DNA from: VRUE01 sp036406595
GTDB lineage: Bacteria; Actinomycetota; Thermoleophilia; Solirubrobacterales; 70-9
Length of the DNA: 58,521 bases
Direction: 5' to 3'
NCBI GenBank assembly: GCA_036406595.1
Contig: DASXAR010000050.1
Coordinates: 1 to 58,521 of the forward strand
Shown piece by piece: positions 16,995 through 26,910 of this stretch (positions are counted from its first letter, which is position 1; each line of letters starts with the position of its first letter). The position numbers and the translations under genes were made by a program. The notes under the pieces were generated by a model. That model ran no database searches, was not told the origin of the DNA, and saw only the letters and a program-made list of their open reading frames with translations.

Positions 16995-17468
16995 TCAGGG
17001 TTTGACGGTCATGAAGAAGATCGTCACGACGACGATCAGTCCGGCGAGGCCCCCCACCCTTCCGATCCGGGCGCTGAGAGCCATGAACTCGTCGCTGAGC
17101 GAGTCTCCCGACTGCAGGTCGCGTTCGGCGATCTCTTTCGCCCTCCGCGTCTGCGGCCGGAAGAAACCGTGCTGCAGCGCGAAGAGCGCGATGATCGCGA
17201 TGAAGCCGACGGCAATGAAACCTTCGCCTGCGTCCCAGGACCCCTTGTCCATGACGTAGAGGCCGGCCAGGAGCACGACGATCAGCCCCGGGCTGACAAG
17301 GTAGCGATCGACCTTCTGGACGCCGGCCATCAACGCCGGCGTGGCCCGCGGGAACTGCGGCGCGACCGAGAAGAAGAAGCCGTAGCCGAAGGTCGGCCCG
17401 AAAGCGAGGACCACGGCCAGGATGTGAATGAACAACCCGACCCCGTAGGCGGTGATCGTGGCCAGCAT
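16995..17468 (-). CDS. DUF2269-like integral membrane protein
   Basis: A 157-aa protein with four hydrophobic segments (about residues 8-32, 58-72, 83-98 and 138-154). The first contains GLFIHILAVVLAFGPTFGYG, which resembles DUF2269 membrane proteins. A charged cytosolic or external loop RRAKEIAERDLQSGDSLSDE lies between the third and fourth helices. Function unknown. It sits between prmA and murI in the same operon, with 21 bases before it. Confidence 0.75.
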   Translation of the reverse strand: MLATITAYGVGLFIHILAVVLAFGPTFGYGFFFSVAPQFPRATPALMAGVQKVDRYLVSPGLIVVLLAGLYVMDKGSWDAGEGFIAVGFIAIIALFALQHGFFRPQTRRAKEIAERDLQSGDSLSDEFMALSARIGRVGGLAGLIVVVTIFFMTVKP

Positions 17469-17489
17469 CGCCGGAACATATAGGGGTGG

Positions 17490-18323
17490 TCAGACGCGGG
17501 AGCGCAGCAGCAGCGCCGCCCAGTCCCGATCGCGGCGACGATCGGCCTCCCGCAACCCGGTTGGGGCGAAGGCGGCGGCGACGCGATCGACCTCGGACGG
17601 CAGAAGCCCCGAGCAGAGCACCGTCGTGGGCGCCGCGCGGGAGTCGACCTGCGATGCCACCGTCATCAGCACCGGGGCCGTCAGGTTCGCGACCACGGTC
17701 GGCGCAAGAGGAGGCAGCCGGAAGCGCAGGTCGAGGCGCTCGAACCGAGCGGAAACTACGTTCGCGTCCGCGTTGGCGCAGGCGGCGTCGACCGCGGCGG
17801 CCTCATGGTCGACCCCATGTACCGGAGCCCAGCCGAGCTTCGCGGCGGCGATCGCCAGCACGCCCGATCCGCAGCCGAGGTCGGTGAGCGGGCCCTTCGA
17901 CTCGCCCGCCGCGGAAAGCTCCAGCAGCAGCTCGAGGCATAACCGGGTCGTCGCGTGGGCGCCGGTGCCGAAGGCGCGGCCGGGATCGACCACCACCTCG
18001 AGCAGGTCAGCCTGTGGCTGCGCTGAGCGCTGCCAGGACGGCCCCACCCAGAGCCGGTCGCCGACCAGGATCGGCCGGTGGAAGTCCTGCCAGCGGTCCG
18101 CCCAGTCGTCGGGCACCTCCGTTGCGACCACCTCGACAAGGCCATCGCCGGCCGCGGCCTCTATCGCACCCAGCTCGGGCAGCTCCCCCTCGCCTCCGTA
18201 GATCGCATACTCGACGTAGCCGGGACCCTCCTCCTCCTCGACCCCGTTCGGCGCCAGCACCGACAGCTCGGCGAGCACGACCTCGGCCTGTTCGGGCCGG
18301 CACCTCACCGCCAGGCGGATCAC
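17490..18323 (-). CDS. prmA: Ribosomal protein L11 methyltransferase
   Basis: A 277-aa SAM-dependent methyltransferase that modifies ribosomal protein L11. The PrmA signature DPGRAFGTGAHATTRLCLELL is followed by motif I LTDLGCGSGVLAIAAAKLG and VVANLTAPVLM (the NLxxP-like motif has Thr-Ala instead). The N-terminal L11-recognition domain is present but short. The gene order hrcA-dnaJ-prmA is common in Gram-positive bacteria. It overlaps dnaJ by 4 bases. Confidence 0.93.
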   Translation of the reverse strand: MIRLAVRCRPEQAEVVLAELSVLAPNGVEEEEGPGYVEYAIYGGEGELPELGAIEAAAGDGLVEVVATEVPDDWADRWQDFHRPILVGDRLWVGPSWQRSAQPQADLLEVVVDPGRAFGTGAHATTRLCLELLLELSAAGESKGPLTDLGCGSGVLAIAAAKLGWAPVHGVDHEAAAVDAACANADANVVSARFERLDLRFRLPPLAPTVVANLTAPVLMTVASQVDSRAAPTTVLCSGLLPSEVDRVAAAFAPTGLREADRRRDRDWAALLLRSRV

Positions 18324-18976
18324 CCGAAGAACGAGTGGCGCATGCGAGAGAAGAAGCCCTCTCCCCCGCCACCGCGAGCGCGCAGGTTGCGCGGCTCGAG
18401 GCTGTCGTCGAGCTCCCGCGCGAGCCTCTGCTGCTTCTCGGAGAGGTCGGTGGGGATGATCACCTGCACGACGATCACCATGTCGCCAGGCGGCCCACCG
18501 TTCGTCCCCGGCATGCCATGACCGCGAAGGGCGAGCTGAGTGCCCGCCTGGATGCCGGGGGGAAGCTCGATCTCGCGCTCGCCCTCGTGGCTCGGCACCC
18601 TGATCGTCGTGCCCAGCATCGCGTCGAGCGCAGAGATCTCCGCCCGGTGGACGAGGTCCTGGCCGCGCATCGGCCCACGCCGCACCTCGAACCCGAAGCT
18701 GCCGTTGAACAGGGCCTGGAAGATGTCGTCGATCGAGCTGAAGCCTGGCGAGCCGCGAAGGCCCTCGTGGCCATGGGCGTCATACGAACGGCGACGCTCC
18801 GGGTCGGAGAGGACCTCGTAGGCTTCGGCAGCCTCCTTGAACTTCTCCTCGGCCTGCGGGTCATGATCGTTGACGTCGGGGTGCAGCTCGCGGGCGAGCC
18901 GCCGGAAGGCCGTCTTCACCTCCGCCCGGTTCGCATCCCGGGCGACGCCCAGCACCTCGTAGTAGTCGCGGGGCAC
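18320..18976 (-). CDS. dnaJ: Short J-domain protein without zinc finger
   Basis: A 218-aa J-protein. The J domain covers residues 1-70 with the essential HPD (HPDVND). It is followed by a short FSSIDDIFQALF G/F-like stretch and a single beta-sandwich substrate-binding region (ELPPGIQAGTQLALRGHGMPG). Classical DnaJ is about 370 aa with four CxxCxGxG zinc motifs; none is present, making it a class B-like or reduced J-protein. Its role is to stimulate DnaK, whose gene is not in the window. It is coupled to hrcA with a 3-base gap and overlaps prmA. Confidence 0.88.
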   Translation of the reverse strand: MPRDYYEVLGVARDANRAEVKTAFRRLARELHPDVNDHDPQAEEKFKEAAEAYEVLSDPERRRSYDAHGHEGLRGSPGFSSIDDIFQALFNGSFGFEVRRGPMRGQDLVHRAEISALDAMLGTTIRVPSHEGEREIELPPGIQAGTQLALRGHGMPGTNGGPPGDMVIVVQVIIPTDLSEKQQRLARELDDSLEPRNLRARGGGGEGFFSRMRHSFFG

Positions 18977-18979
18977 CGG

Positions 18980-20014
18980 CTAATCCTCGTAGACCGACTC
19001 GCAGTAGCGCGACAGCTCCCGCGCCGCCCCGCGCACCGAGGCGATCGCCGTCGCGTAGTCCATGCGGAGCGGGCCAACCACTCCGACCGCTCCGAGGTTC
19101 CGGTGGGCGAGGCCGTAGTTGGCCCCGACCACGCTCACCGAGCGAAGCTCCGGCTGCGGGTTCTCGGCGCCGATCCAGAGGAAGACAGAGCGCCTGTCGA
19201 GCGCCGAGCGGAGCATTCCGAGGACGCCGGCGCGTCGCTCGAGGGCCGTCATCAGGCGGTCGGCCCGAGGCAGGTCGTCGAGGTGCTGTTCGGAGAGCAG
19301 ACGCGAGGCACCGTCGGTGTAGAGCGTCTCGCTCGCCTCCCGCTCGAGCTCGGTGAAGGCCGGGCCGAGCGTCTCGATGAAGGCGGCCTCGACGTGGCCG
19401 AGCTCGGGGTCGGCAAGACGATCGGCGATCATTCGGGCGCCGACATCCATCCCCGCCAGCGACTCGTTGAGGTAGCTGGAGGCCCACTCGACGAGGCCGG
19501 GGTCGACCGGCGAGGGGAAGTCGAAGACGCGCTTCGCCACGGCGCCGGTCGAAGCGATCGCGATCACCATCAGCTTGGTCGGCTGCAGGCGGAGGACCTC
19601 GACCCGGTGGATCGTCGCGGCGAGGCTCGGAGCCGGCGCGGTGGCGAGCGCCATCAGGTCGTTGACACGGGCGAGCGCCGCCGTCGTCTCCCGCATCGCC
19701 TCGTCGATCTCGCGGCGCAGGCGCGACAGCCGCAGCACGATGCCGTCGCCTGTCGGAACCTCTCCCGCCTCCATCAGGCGGTCGACGTGATGGCGGTACC
19801 CGGTCTCGGTCGGCACCCGCCCGGCGGAGGTGTGGGGATGGTTGAGGTAGCCGGCCGCCTCCAGTGCAGCCAGCTCGTTGCGGACCGTGGAGGGGCCCCA
19901 CTCGACCTCCGAGCGGTCGGCAATCGTCTTCGAGGCCACCGGCCGGCCCGACGCGAGGTGGGCATCGACCACCAGCCTGAGGATCAGCTCCTGTCGCTCG
20001 GAAAGCATCGACAC
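18980..20014 (-). CDS. hrcA: Heat-inducible transcription repressor HrcA
   Basis: A 344-aa repressor that binds CIRCE operators before groE and dnaK operons. The N-terminal winged helix (LSERQELILRLVVDAHLASGRP...GPSTVRNELAALE) and the NHPHTSAGRVPTETGYRHHVD signature are clear. No CIRCE inverted repeat (TTAGCACTC and its complement) was found anywhere in the window, so its targets lie elsewhere. It opens the hrcA-dnaJ-prmA block. Confidence 0.94.
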   Translation of the reverse strand: MSMLSERQELILRLVVDAHLASGRPVASKTIADRSEVEWGPSTVRNELAALEAAGYLNHPHTSAGRVPTETGYRHHVDRLMEAGEVPTGDGIVLRLSRLRREIDEAMRETTAALARVNDLMALATAPAPSLAATIHRVEVLRLQPTKLMVIAIASTGAVAKRVFDFPSPVDPGLVEWASSYLNESLAGMDVGARMIADRLADPELGHVEAAFIETLGPAFTELEREASETLYTDGASRLLSEQHLDDLPRADRLMTALERRAGVLGMLRSALDRRSVFLWIGAENPQPELRSVSVVGANYGLAHRNLGAVGVVGPLRMDYATAIASVRGAARELSRYCESVYED

Positions 20015-20053
20015 ACCATTTTAGGAGCGGACCTGGACCGGCCCGGCCGGGCC

Positions 20054-20446
20054 CTAGATCCGGACTTCGGCCTCGGCGTTGCGGATCGTCTGGTTCTCGC
20101 CCTGGGCGGCGACCGTGTCGATCACGGCGCGACCGTCCTCGACCGACTTCACCGTGCCGGTGACGACGATCTCCGTCTCCGGCGCGCCCATCCCGCGGAA
20201 CTGGACCGAGAGCCGCTTCAGCGACCCGGGGTCCCCGCCGGCCGCCTCGGTGTTGGCGCGGGCGACGAGGCCCATCATGTAGAGCCCGTGCAGGATGTTG
20301 TTGGGCAGCCCCACCGACTTCGCGAAGTCTGGGTCGATGTGGATCGGGTTGAAGTCTCCCGAGGCGCCCGCATAGCGGTGCGGCAGGTACTTGTCGGGGG
20401 TGACCTTCAGCTCGGCGATCTGATCGCCCTGATTCAGCTCCGGCAT
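20054..20446 (-). CDS. MaoC-type dehydratase/hydratase, HadB-like
   Basis: A 130-aa hot-dog fold protein with the hydratase 2 signature YAGASGDFNPIHIDPDFA, carrying the catalytic Asp and His, and an ILHGLYMMG segment. It resembles HadB of mycobacterial fatty acid synthesis, which pairs with a HadA or HadC subunit. The upstream gene, one base away, encodes such a partner without the catalytic motif, so the two probably form a heterodimer acting on 3-hydroxyacyl thioesters. The substrate is not known. Confidence 0.88.
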   Translation of the reverse strand: MPELNQGDQIAELKVTPDKYLPHRYAGASGDFNPIHIDPDFAKSVGLPNNILHGLYMMGLVARANTEAAGGDPGSLKRLSVQFRGMGAPETEIVVTGTVKSVEDGRAVIDTVAAQGENQTIRNAEAEVRI

Positions 20447-20447
20447 C

Positions 20448-20888
20448 TCACACTCCCCTGACGATGTTGGTCCAGGTTCCGCGGACGACCTCGGCGCCGT
20501 CCTGGTTGACCGAGTTCGACTCGAAGACGTAGAAGCCCTTGCCGTCCTTCTCGTAGATCTCGAGGCATTTGGCGCTGGTGGTTATCTCATCGCCCGAGCA
20601 GGCAGGCTCGCCCCAGACGAACTCCTGGCCGCCATGGACCATGGTCGCGAAGTTCATCGCCACGTCGGGGTCGAAGATCGCCGGCGCGAGCGCGGGGGCG
20701 CAGTAGACGACGCAGAACATCGGCGGCGCGACCACGTCGCGAAAGCCGGCGGCCCTTGCCGCCTCGCGGTCGAAGTGGACGGGGTTGTCGATTCCGACCA
20801 CCGTCGCGTACTCGCGGATCTTCTCCTTGCCCACCTCATACGTGGTGGCGGGCCATTCCTTCCCAATCGCCTCGGTCTTGATCGCCAT
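20448..20888 (-). CDS. MaoC-like dehydratase partner, HadA-like
   Basis: A 146-aa hot-dog protein of the FAS1-like/MaoC N-terminal type. It has VVGIDNPVHFDREAARAAGF, VAPPMFCVVYC and GGQEFVWGEPACSGDEI, the latter typical of HadA/HadC subunits that bind the acyl chain. It lacks the DxxxxH hydratase motif found in the next gene. Start ATG 20888 is 15 bases from the lepA stop, so the pair is probably expressed with lepA. Confidence 0.85.
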   Translation of the reverse strand: MAIKTEAIGKEWPATTYEVGKEKIREYATVVGIDNPVHFDREAARAAGFRDVVAPPMFCVVYCAPALAPAIFDPDVAMNFATMVHGGQEFVWGEPACSGDEITTSAKCLEIYEKDGKGFYVFESNSVNQDGAEVVRGTWTNIVRGV

Positions 20889-20903
20889 GGCGCGGCACCC
20901 TAC

Positions 20904-22697
<1,794 letters not shown>

Positions 22698-22746
22698 CGG
22701 GGTGCGGAGTATGGCGTTTGTGGGCCGCGGGTCCTGTCGGCATAGA

Positions 22747-22842
22747 CCGCCGCCTCCCCCGCTTCGCGTCCGGGGGCGGCGGCTGCGCGGCAAATCGGGG
22801 CCGCTCGCAAGGAATCAGATTTCGATGCTCGCTAATCAGCTC
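22747..22842 (-). repeat. Degenerate junction repeat between the GT-C-like gene and lepA
   Basis: On the plus strand the GGGGGCGGCGG and CGCGTCCG module faces a core with ATCAGATT and GCTCGCTAATCAGC. On the minus strand this gives CCGGACGCGAAGCGGGGGAGG and an ATCTGATTCC core. It occupies most of the 134-base gap upstream of lepA and weakly overlaps the end of the GT-C-like gene. Confidence 0.45.
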
Positions 22843-24898
22843 TTCGAGGACCACACCCTGAGGGATCGGGGGGATCGGTGAGCTTGAAGATGACTGTGGG
22901 GGGTTCGCGAAGGATCACTGCCGCACCCGGGCCTTCGGTCCACTTCGCGGCGAGCGGGTAGGGCGGCTTGCCGGGCTCGATTCGGTCGCGGGAGGCGACG
23001 ACGTAGTCAAAGTGGCCGGCGTCGAGGAGACGGCGCCAGGCGCGGCACGAGGTCGGGGCGACGAAGCCGCCGTGGGGGCGCCGTTCGCCGACGAACTGGA
23101 CCCGATTCGAAAGGTCGTTCCCGAACAGCGGATACTGGCGGGTGCTCGTCGTCGCGATGCGCGCGTCTGAGATCGAGCGCGACCAGCGGAAGGCGGCGTC
23201 CAGCCCCGGGGTCGAGAAGTCGGGGCTCGCGTAGCGATTGTCGAGGTAGTGGCGCTGCACCGGGTAGCCGAGGGCGGCCGCGGCCGCGGCCGCCACCAAC
23301 AGCAGCACCATCGCAGTACGGACAGGGGGAACCCCAGGTCCGGACAGGTGCCGGGCTAATGAGCCCGGCACTTTGAGCATCCGCCCGTCCGCGGGATTCC
23401 CCGTGCCCCCCGACCCCAGCCGGTGGACGCGCTCTCGCAGCGCCGGAGACAGTGGCAGCAGGGCCATTCCCAAGGTCAGCGCCGGCGCGAGGTAGCGGAG
23501 GCCCGACTCGAAGCCGCGCGCCATTCCCTCGGGGCCCGAGGCGGAGGTCGGCGCGAGGAGCCACGCGAAGGCCGCGGCAATTCCGGCCAGCGCTGCGAGC
23601 CTGAGGGTCGGCTCGGCGCGGGGTCCGATGCAGAGCAGCAGGCCCGCAGCGGCAACCAGGACGAGCGCGGGCCAGAGGATCGTCAGCCCATGGTGGAGGC
23701 CCGGGAGCAGCCATTCCGACCAGACCGAGCCGTCGAAGAGGTATCCGGCGACGCTGTGCCCTTCCCTCCCACCCAGCTCCTGCTCGGGGGCGGGCAGCGC
23801 CACCGGCCCGAGGTTGTCGAACCAGGGCAACGGGTTGCCGGCATGCATCAGGTTGCGGAGGTACCAATAGCCACCCCCGGCCAGCGCCGCGAGCAGCGTC
23901 GTGATCAGCGCCCGCCACCTCCGACCGGGCTCGACAACCAGCGCGACACCGACGACGAGGACCGCCGCCGGCACCATGTAGTTGAGCTTCGTCCCCGCTG
24001 CCAGGCCCGCTGCCAGGCCGATCACCGCGAGCACCCCGATTCGAAGCGGGCGCCGCGCGCCTCCGCCGCCGGCGTTCAGCGCGACGGCGACGGCGGCGAG
24101 TAGAAAGAAGATGGCGGCGAGGTCGTTGCGCGCCTCCCCCGCCTGGTCCGAAAGGGCTGGGACGGTCAGCACCACCGCGCCGAGCGCGAGCGACCACGAC
24201 GCCACCCCGTACGGCCTCCCGATGCACCAGCAGGCAAGAAGACACCCGACCAGCCACCCGAGGTTCAGCAGTGGCGAGAGGAGATCCCGGTCGAAGGCCA
24301 GCATGCCGATGCCGTGGAAGAGCTCCGCGTTCGCCGGGTAGAACCAGGCAAGGAACTGGGGTGCGATGTGGTGGAGGTCCCAGGTGTCGCCGCTCTGGAA
24401 GAAGCCGGCGGCGAAGGGGCCGTGGTACCAGGTCGAGTCGAAGCCGGTCATCCCCGTGGTCAGCTTCGGGCGGAGGTCCGCCGCAAAATGCGCCACTGCC
24501 AGGGCCGCGATCGCGAGCGCGACAAGGGTCGGGATCATCGAGCTCTGGCGGGCGGGTCCTGTCGCCGCATGGGGCCCACCGCCCCCTGCGGTAGCTGAAG
24601 CTTCCTCGGGGGCGGTCCCCCCCTGCGGCGCCACCCGCCCGAGATAGGTACCCAGAGACAGCCCCCCAAGCGCCACAAGCAGCACGTACCAGAGGGGCTC
24701 GAAGGCGCCGAAGGTGCCCAGAAGCTCTGCGGTCCAGATCAGAAGAGCTGCTGCCAGAACGGAGGTGGCCAGGAGGGCCGGTGCGCCTGAGAAGTCGGGA
24801 AGGAGGCGGGCGCGGAGCGCGGACGCAGCGAACCCGGCGGAGCCGGCGACAATGGCGAGCTCCGCGATGCCGAGCAGATAGCGGGGAAGGTCGAGCAT
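22832..24898 (-). CDS. Polytopic membrane protein, GT-C glycosyltransferase-like
   Basis: A 688-aa protein with at least ten hydrophobic segments. After the first four helices a soluble loop carries TGFDSTWYHGPFAAGFFQSG, resembling the acidic first-loop motif of lipid-linked GT-C sugar transferases, and a C-terminal soluble portion of about 130 residues ends ILREPPTVIFKLTDPP. It follows murJ by 2 bases, so it may act on an envelope glycan, but the sugar and acceptor are unknown. Two loops look inserted: a Gly/Ala/Pro stretch near residue 100 and one near residue 520 whose DNA contains a perfect 10-bp hairpin. Confidence 0.72.
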   Translation of the reverse strand: MLDLPRYLLGIAELAIVAGSAGFAASALRARLLPDFSGAPALLATSVLAAALLIWTAELLGTFGAFEPLWYVLLVALGGLSLGTYLGRVAPQGGTAPEEASATAGGGGPHAATGPARQSSMIPTLVALAIAALAVAHFAADLRPKLTTGMTGFDSTWYHGPFAAGFFQSGDTWDLHHIAPQFLAWFYPANAELFHGIGMLAFDRDLLSPLLNLGWLVGCLLACWCIGRPYGVASWSLALGAVVLTVPALSDQAGEARNDLAAIFFLLAAVAVALNAGGGGARRPLRIGVLAVIGLAAGLAAGTKLNYMVPAAVLVVGVALVVEPGRRWRALITTLLAALAGGGYWYLRNLMHAGNPLPWFDNLGPVALPAPEQELGGREGHSVAGYLFDGSVWSEWLLPGLHHGLTILWPALVLVAAAGLLLCIGPRAEPTLRLAALAGIAAAFAWLLAPTSASGPEGMARGFESGLRYLAPALTLGMALLPLSPALRERVHRLGSGGTGNPADGRMLKVPGSLARHLSGPGVPPVRTAMVLLLVAAAAAAALGYPVQRHYLDNRYASPDFSTPGLDAAFRWSRSISDARIATTSTRQYPLFGNDLSNRVQFVGERRPHGGFVAPTSCRAWRRLLDAGHFDYVVASRDRIEPGKPPYPLAAKWTEGPGAAVILREPPTVIFKLTDPPDPSGCGPRRAD
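23348..23371. repeat. Perfect 10-bp hairpin inside the GT-C-like gene
   Basis: GTGCCGGGCT and AGCCCGGCAC are separated by AATG. The hairpin is in coding sequence for a Pro/Gly-rich loop near residue 510-520, so it is translated. Confidence 0.6.
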
Positions 24899-24900
24899 CC

Positions 24901-26574
24901 TCAGCGCCGGCGGAGGAGGCGCACGACCTGATCGAGCTCCGCGACCCGCAGCGCCTTGGCCGCGCCGAGGTATACGAGCCCTCCGGCGGCGAGCCCCGAG
25001 CCGAGCGAGACGAGTTGGCCGAGCAGGCCGCGGCCGAGAGCGGAGTCGAGGACGTCCCAAACGACGAAGCTGACGAGAGCGAGGCCGGCGGAGGCGATCG
25101 CTATTCGGACGCCGGTATCGAGCAGTCGGCCCAGCTCGAGGCCCCCGAGCAGGCGGCGCAGGATCACGCACTGCGCGACGACGCTGGCGAGGGTGGCAAT
25201 CGCGGTCGAAGCGACGATTCCCCCCACCCCCAGGTGATAGAGGCCGAGCGCGGCCACCGCCGTCAGGGCGAGGTTGCCCGCCGCGATCGCGGTCGGGACC
25301 CAGGGGCGCTGGAGGCTGAAGAAGGTTCTCGTGAGGAGCAGGAAGAGGCCGTTCGCGGGGAGCGAGAACGCGAACCAGAAGAGCGCGGTCGCGACCAGGG
25401 TCGTCTGGTCGGCGGTGAACTCACCGCGCTGATAGACGAGGCGGATCATCGGTTCGGAGAGGACCAGCACCGCGGCCGCGGCCGGCAGCAGCACGAAGAG
25501 AATCTGCCGCATCCCATTGGCCATCGTCGCCCGCAGGTTGTCTCGCTCGCCCCGCGCCGCGAAGCGGGCCAGGGTCGGGAATAGCACCGTCGCTATCGCC
25601 ACCGAGAAGATCCCCTGGGGCAGCTGGTAGATCCGGAAGGCCTTGTCGATCGCCGCCGGCGCCTCTTCGCTGACCAGGCTGCCGAACAGACTGTTGATGA
25701 GAAGGTTGAAGTTGATCAGGCCGAGGCTGATCGTCACCGGCAGCATCAGGAGCAGGACCCGGCGCACGTCCCGGTTGCGCCATTCGAAGCTCCACCCGAA
25801 CCGAAACGGCGTGTTGCGCAGGTCGAAGACCGGGATCAGCAGCTGGACCAGCGTTCCGACCAGGATGCCGATCGCATAGGCATAGATCCGATCCTGCCCT
25901 TCGAACCTCGGGACGAGGACGACGAGCAGGGCGATGATGGTCAGGTTCCAGAACAGCGGCGAGATCGCGAAGGCGCCGAAGCGGTCGTAGCTGTTGAGGA
26001 TCCCGACCACGACGCCGCTGACTCCGAGCATGATCAGGATCGGGAACAGCACCTGCGAGAGCGTGATCGTGAGATCGAGGAGCTCCCCTTCGAAGCCCGG
26101 GGCGAAGAGCGGCATGATGACCGGCGCCAGCAGCACGAAGAGCGCCGTCACCGCGCCGAGCACGATGGTCACCAGGAGAAGGAGGGTCGAGGCGAGCCGG
26201 AAGGCCTCCCGGTAGTTCTTCTTCTCGAGCTGCTCGGTGAAGATCGGCACGAAGGCGGGCTGGAGCGCGGCGTCGGCGAAGAGGCTGCGGACCAGGTTGG
26301 GCACCTGGAAGGCGATCGTGAACGCCGACATCGGGCCGTTCACCCCGTAGTAGCCGGCGGCCACGATCTCCCGCACGAGGCCCGCAATCCGCGAGGCGGC
26401 GGTGGCGACCGAGAAGAAGGCCGTCGAGCGGGCGATCCGCCCCGCCCGCGCCGGCGCGGGCTCGACCCCCGGCTCCTCCCCTGCTTCGAAGGCCTCGGCG
26501 GCCCCAACTGCGGCGTCGGACGCGAGGGCCGCCTCCTCGCGGCCGGGGCTGTCGGGTGCCTTGGGGGTCTCCAA
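24901..26574 (-). CDS. murJ: Lipid II flippase MurJ
   Basis: A 557-aa MOP-superfamily protein with 14 predicted hydrophobic helices. It has an Ala/Glu-rich cytosolic N-terminal tail of about 45 residues, then ARSTAFFSVATAASRIAGLVREIVAAGYYG, the classic MviN/MurJ opening. It flips lipid II to the outer face for peptidoglycan synthesis. The next gene encodes a GT-C-like membrane protein 2 bases downstream. The divergent rpsT gene begins 69 bases away, so promoters for both directions must lie in that gap. Confidence 0.93.
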   Translation of the reverse strand: METPKAPDSPGREEAALASDAAVGAAEAFEAGEEPGVEPAPARAGRIARSTAFFSVATAASRIAGLVREIVAAGYYGVNGPMSAFTIAFQVPNLVRSLFADAALQPAFVPIFTEQLEKKNYREAFRLASTLLLLVTIVLGAVTALFVLLAPVIMPLFAPGFEGELLDLTITLSQVLFPILIMLGVSGVVVGILNSYDRFGAFAISPLFWNLTIIALLVVLVPRFEGQDRIYAYAIGILVGTLVQLLIPVFDLRNTPFRFGWSFEWRNRDVRRVLLLMLPVTISLGLINFNLLINSLFGSLVSEEAPAAIDKAFRIYQLPQGIFSVAIATVLFPTLARFAARGERDNLRATMANGMRQILFVLLPAAAAVLVLSEPMIRLVYQRGEFTADQTTLVATALFWFAFSLPANGLFLLLTRTFFSLQRPWVPTAIAAGNLALTAVAALGLYHLGVGGIVASTAIATLASVVAQCVILRRLLGGLELGRLLDTGVRIAIASAGLALVSFVVWDVLDSALGRGLLGQLVSLGSGLAAGGLVYLGAAKALRVAELDQVVRLLRRR

Positions 26575-26643
26575 GCTGGTTCTCAGTCGCTATAGTCGGC
26601 GGCCGCCCGGAGCCGGCTCGGCGCCGCTTCAGGCACACGACTC

Positions 26644-26910
26644 ATGGCCAACATAGCCTCACAGAAGAAGCGGATCCTACGCAGCGAGCGGGAGCGCACC
26701 GAGAATCGTCTTCTGACCAGCACGGTCAAGACCTACTTCCGGCGCCTCGAGAGCGCCGTCGAGGGCGGCGATGCGTCGACGGTCGAGGGCGAGCACCGGG
26801 CGCTCGTTTCGAAGATCGACAAGGCCGTCCAGAAAGGCGCGCTGCACAAGAACACCGCCGCCCGCAAGAAGGCCCGCGCCGCCCGCATCGCCGCGGGGGC
26901 AGGCTCCTAG
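26644..26910 (+). CDS. rpsT: 30S ribosomal protein S20
   Basis: An 88-aa basic protein starting MANIASQKKRILRSERERTEN, with HKNTAARKKARAAR near the end, a full match to bS20 in length and pattern. It binds 16S rRNA early in 30S assembly. It is the only plus-strand gene between 4.3 and 56.8 kb. Its last 4 bases overlap the end of the convergent holA gene. A TATAGT hexamer lies at 26591-26596, but no convincing partner hexamer was seen. Confidence 0.97.
   Translation: MANIASQKKRILRSERERTENRLLTSTVKTYFRRLESAVEGGDASTVEGEHRALVSKIDKAVQKGALHKNTAARKKARAARIAAGAGS

Noticed and set aside
20015..20053. CIRCE operator before hrcA
   Set aside because: No TTAGCACTC-type half-site is present in the 39-base gap or elsewhere in the window by eye.
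18014..20461. 815-codon plus-strand open frame across prmA, dnaJ and hrcA
   Set aside because: It is antisense to three well-supported genes and its translation has the Arg/Asp/Val/His-rich look of a high-GC shadow frame.
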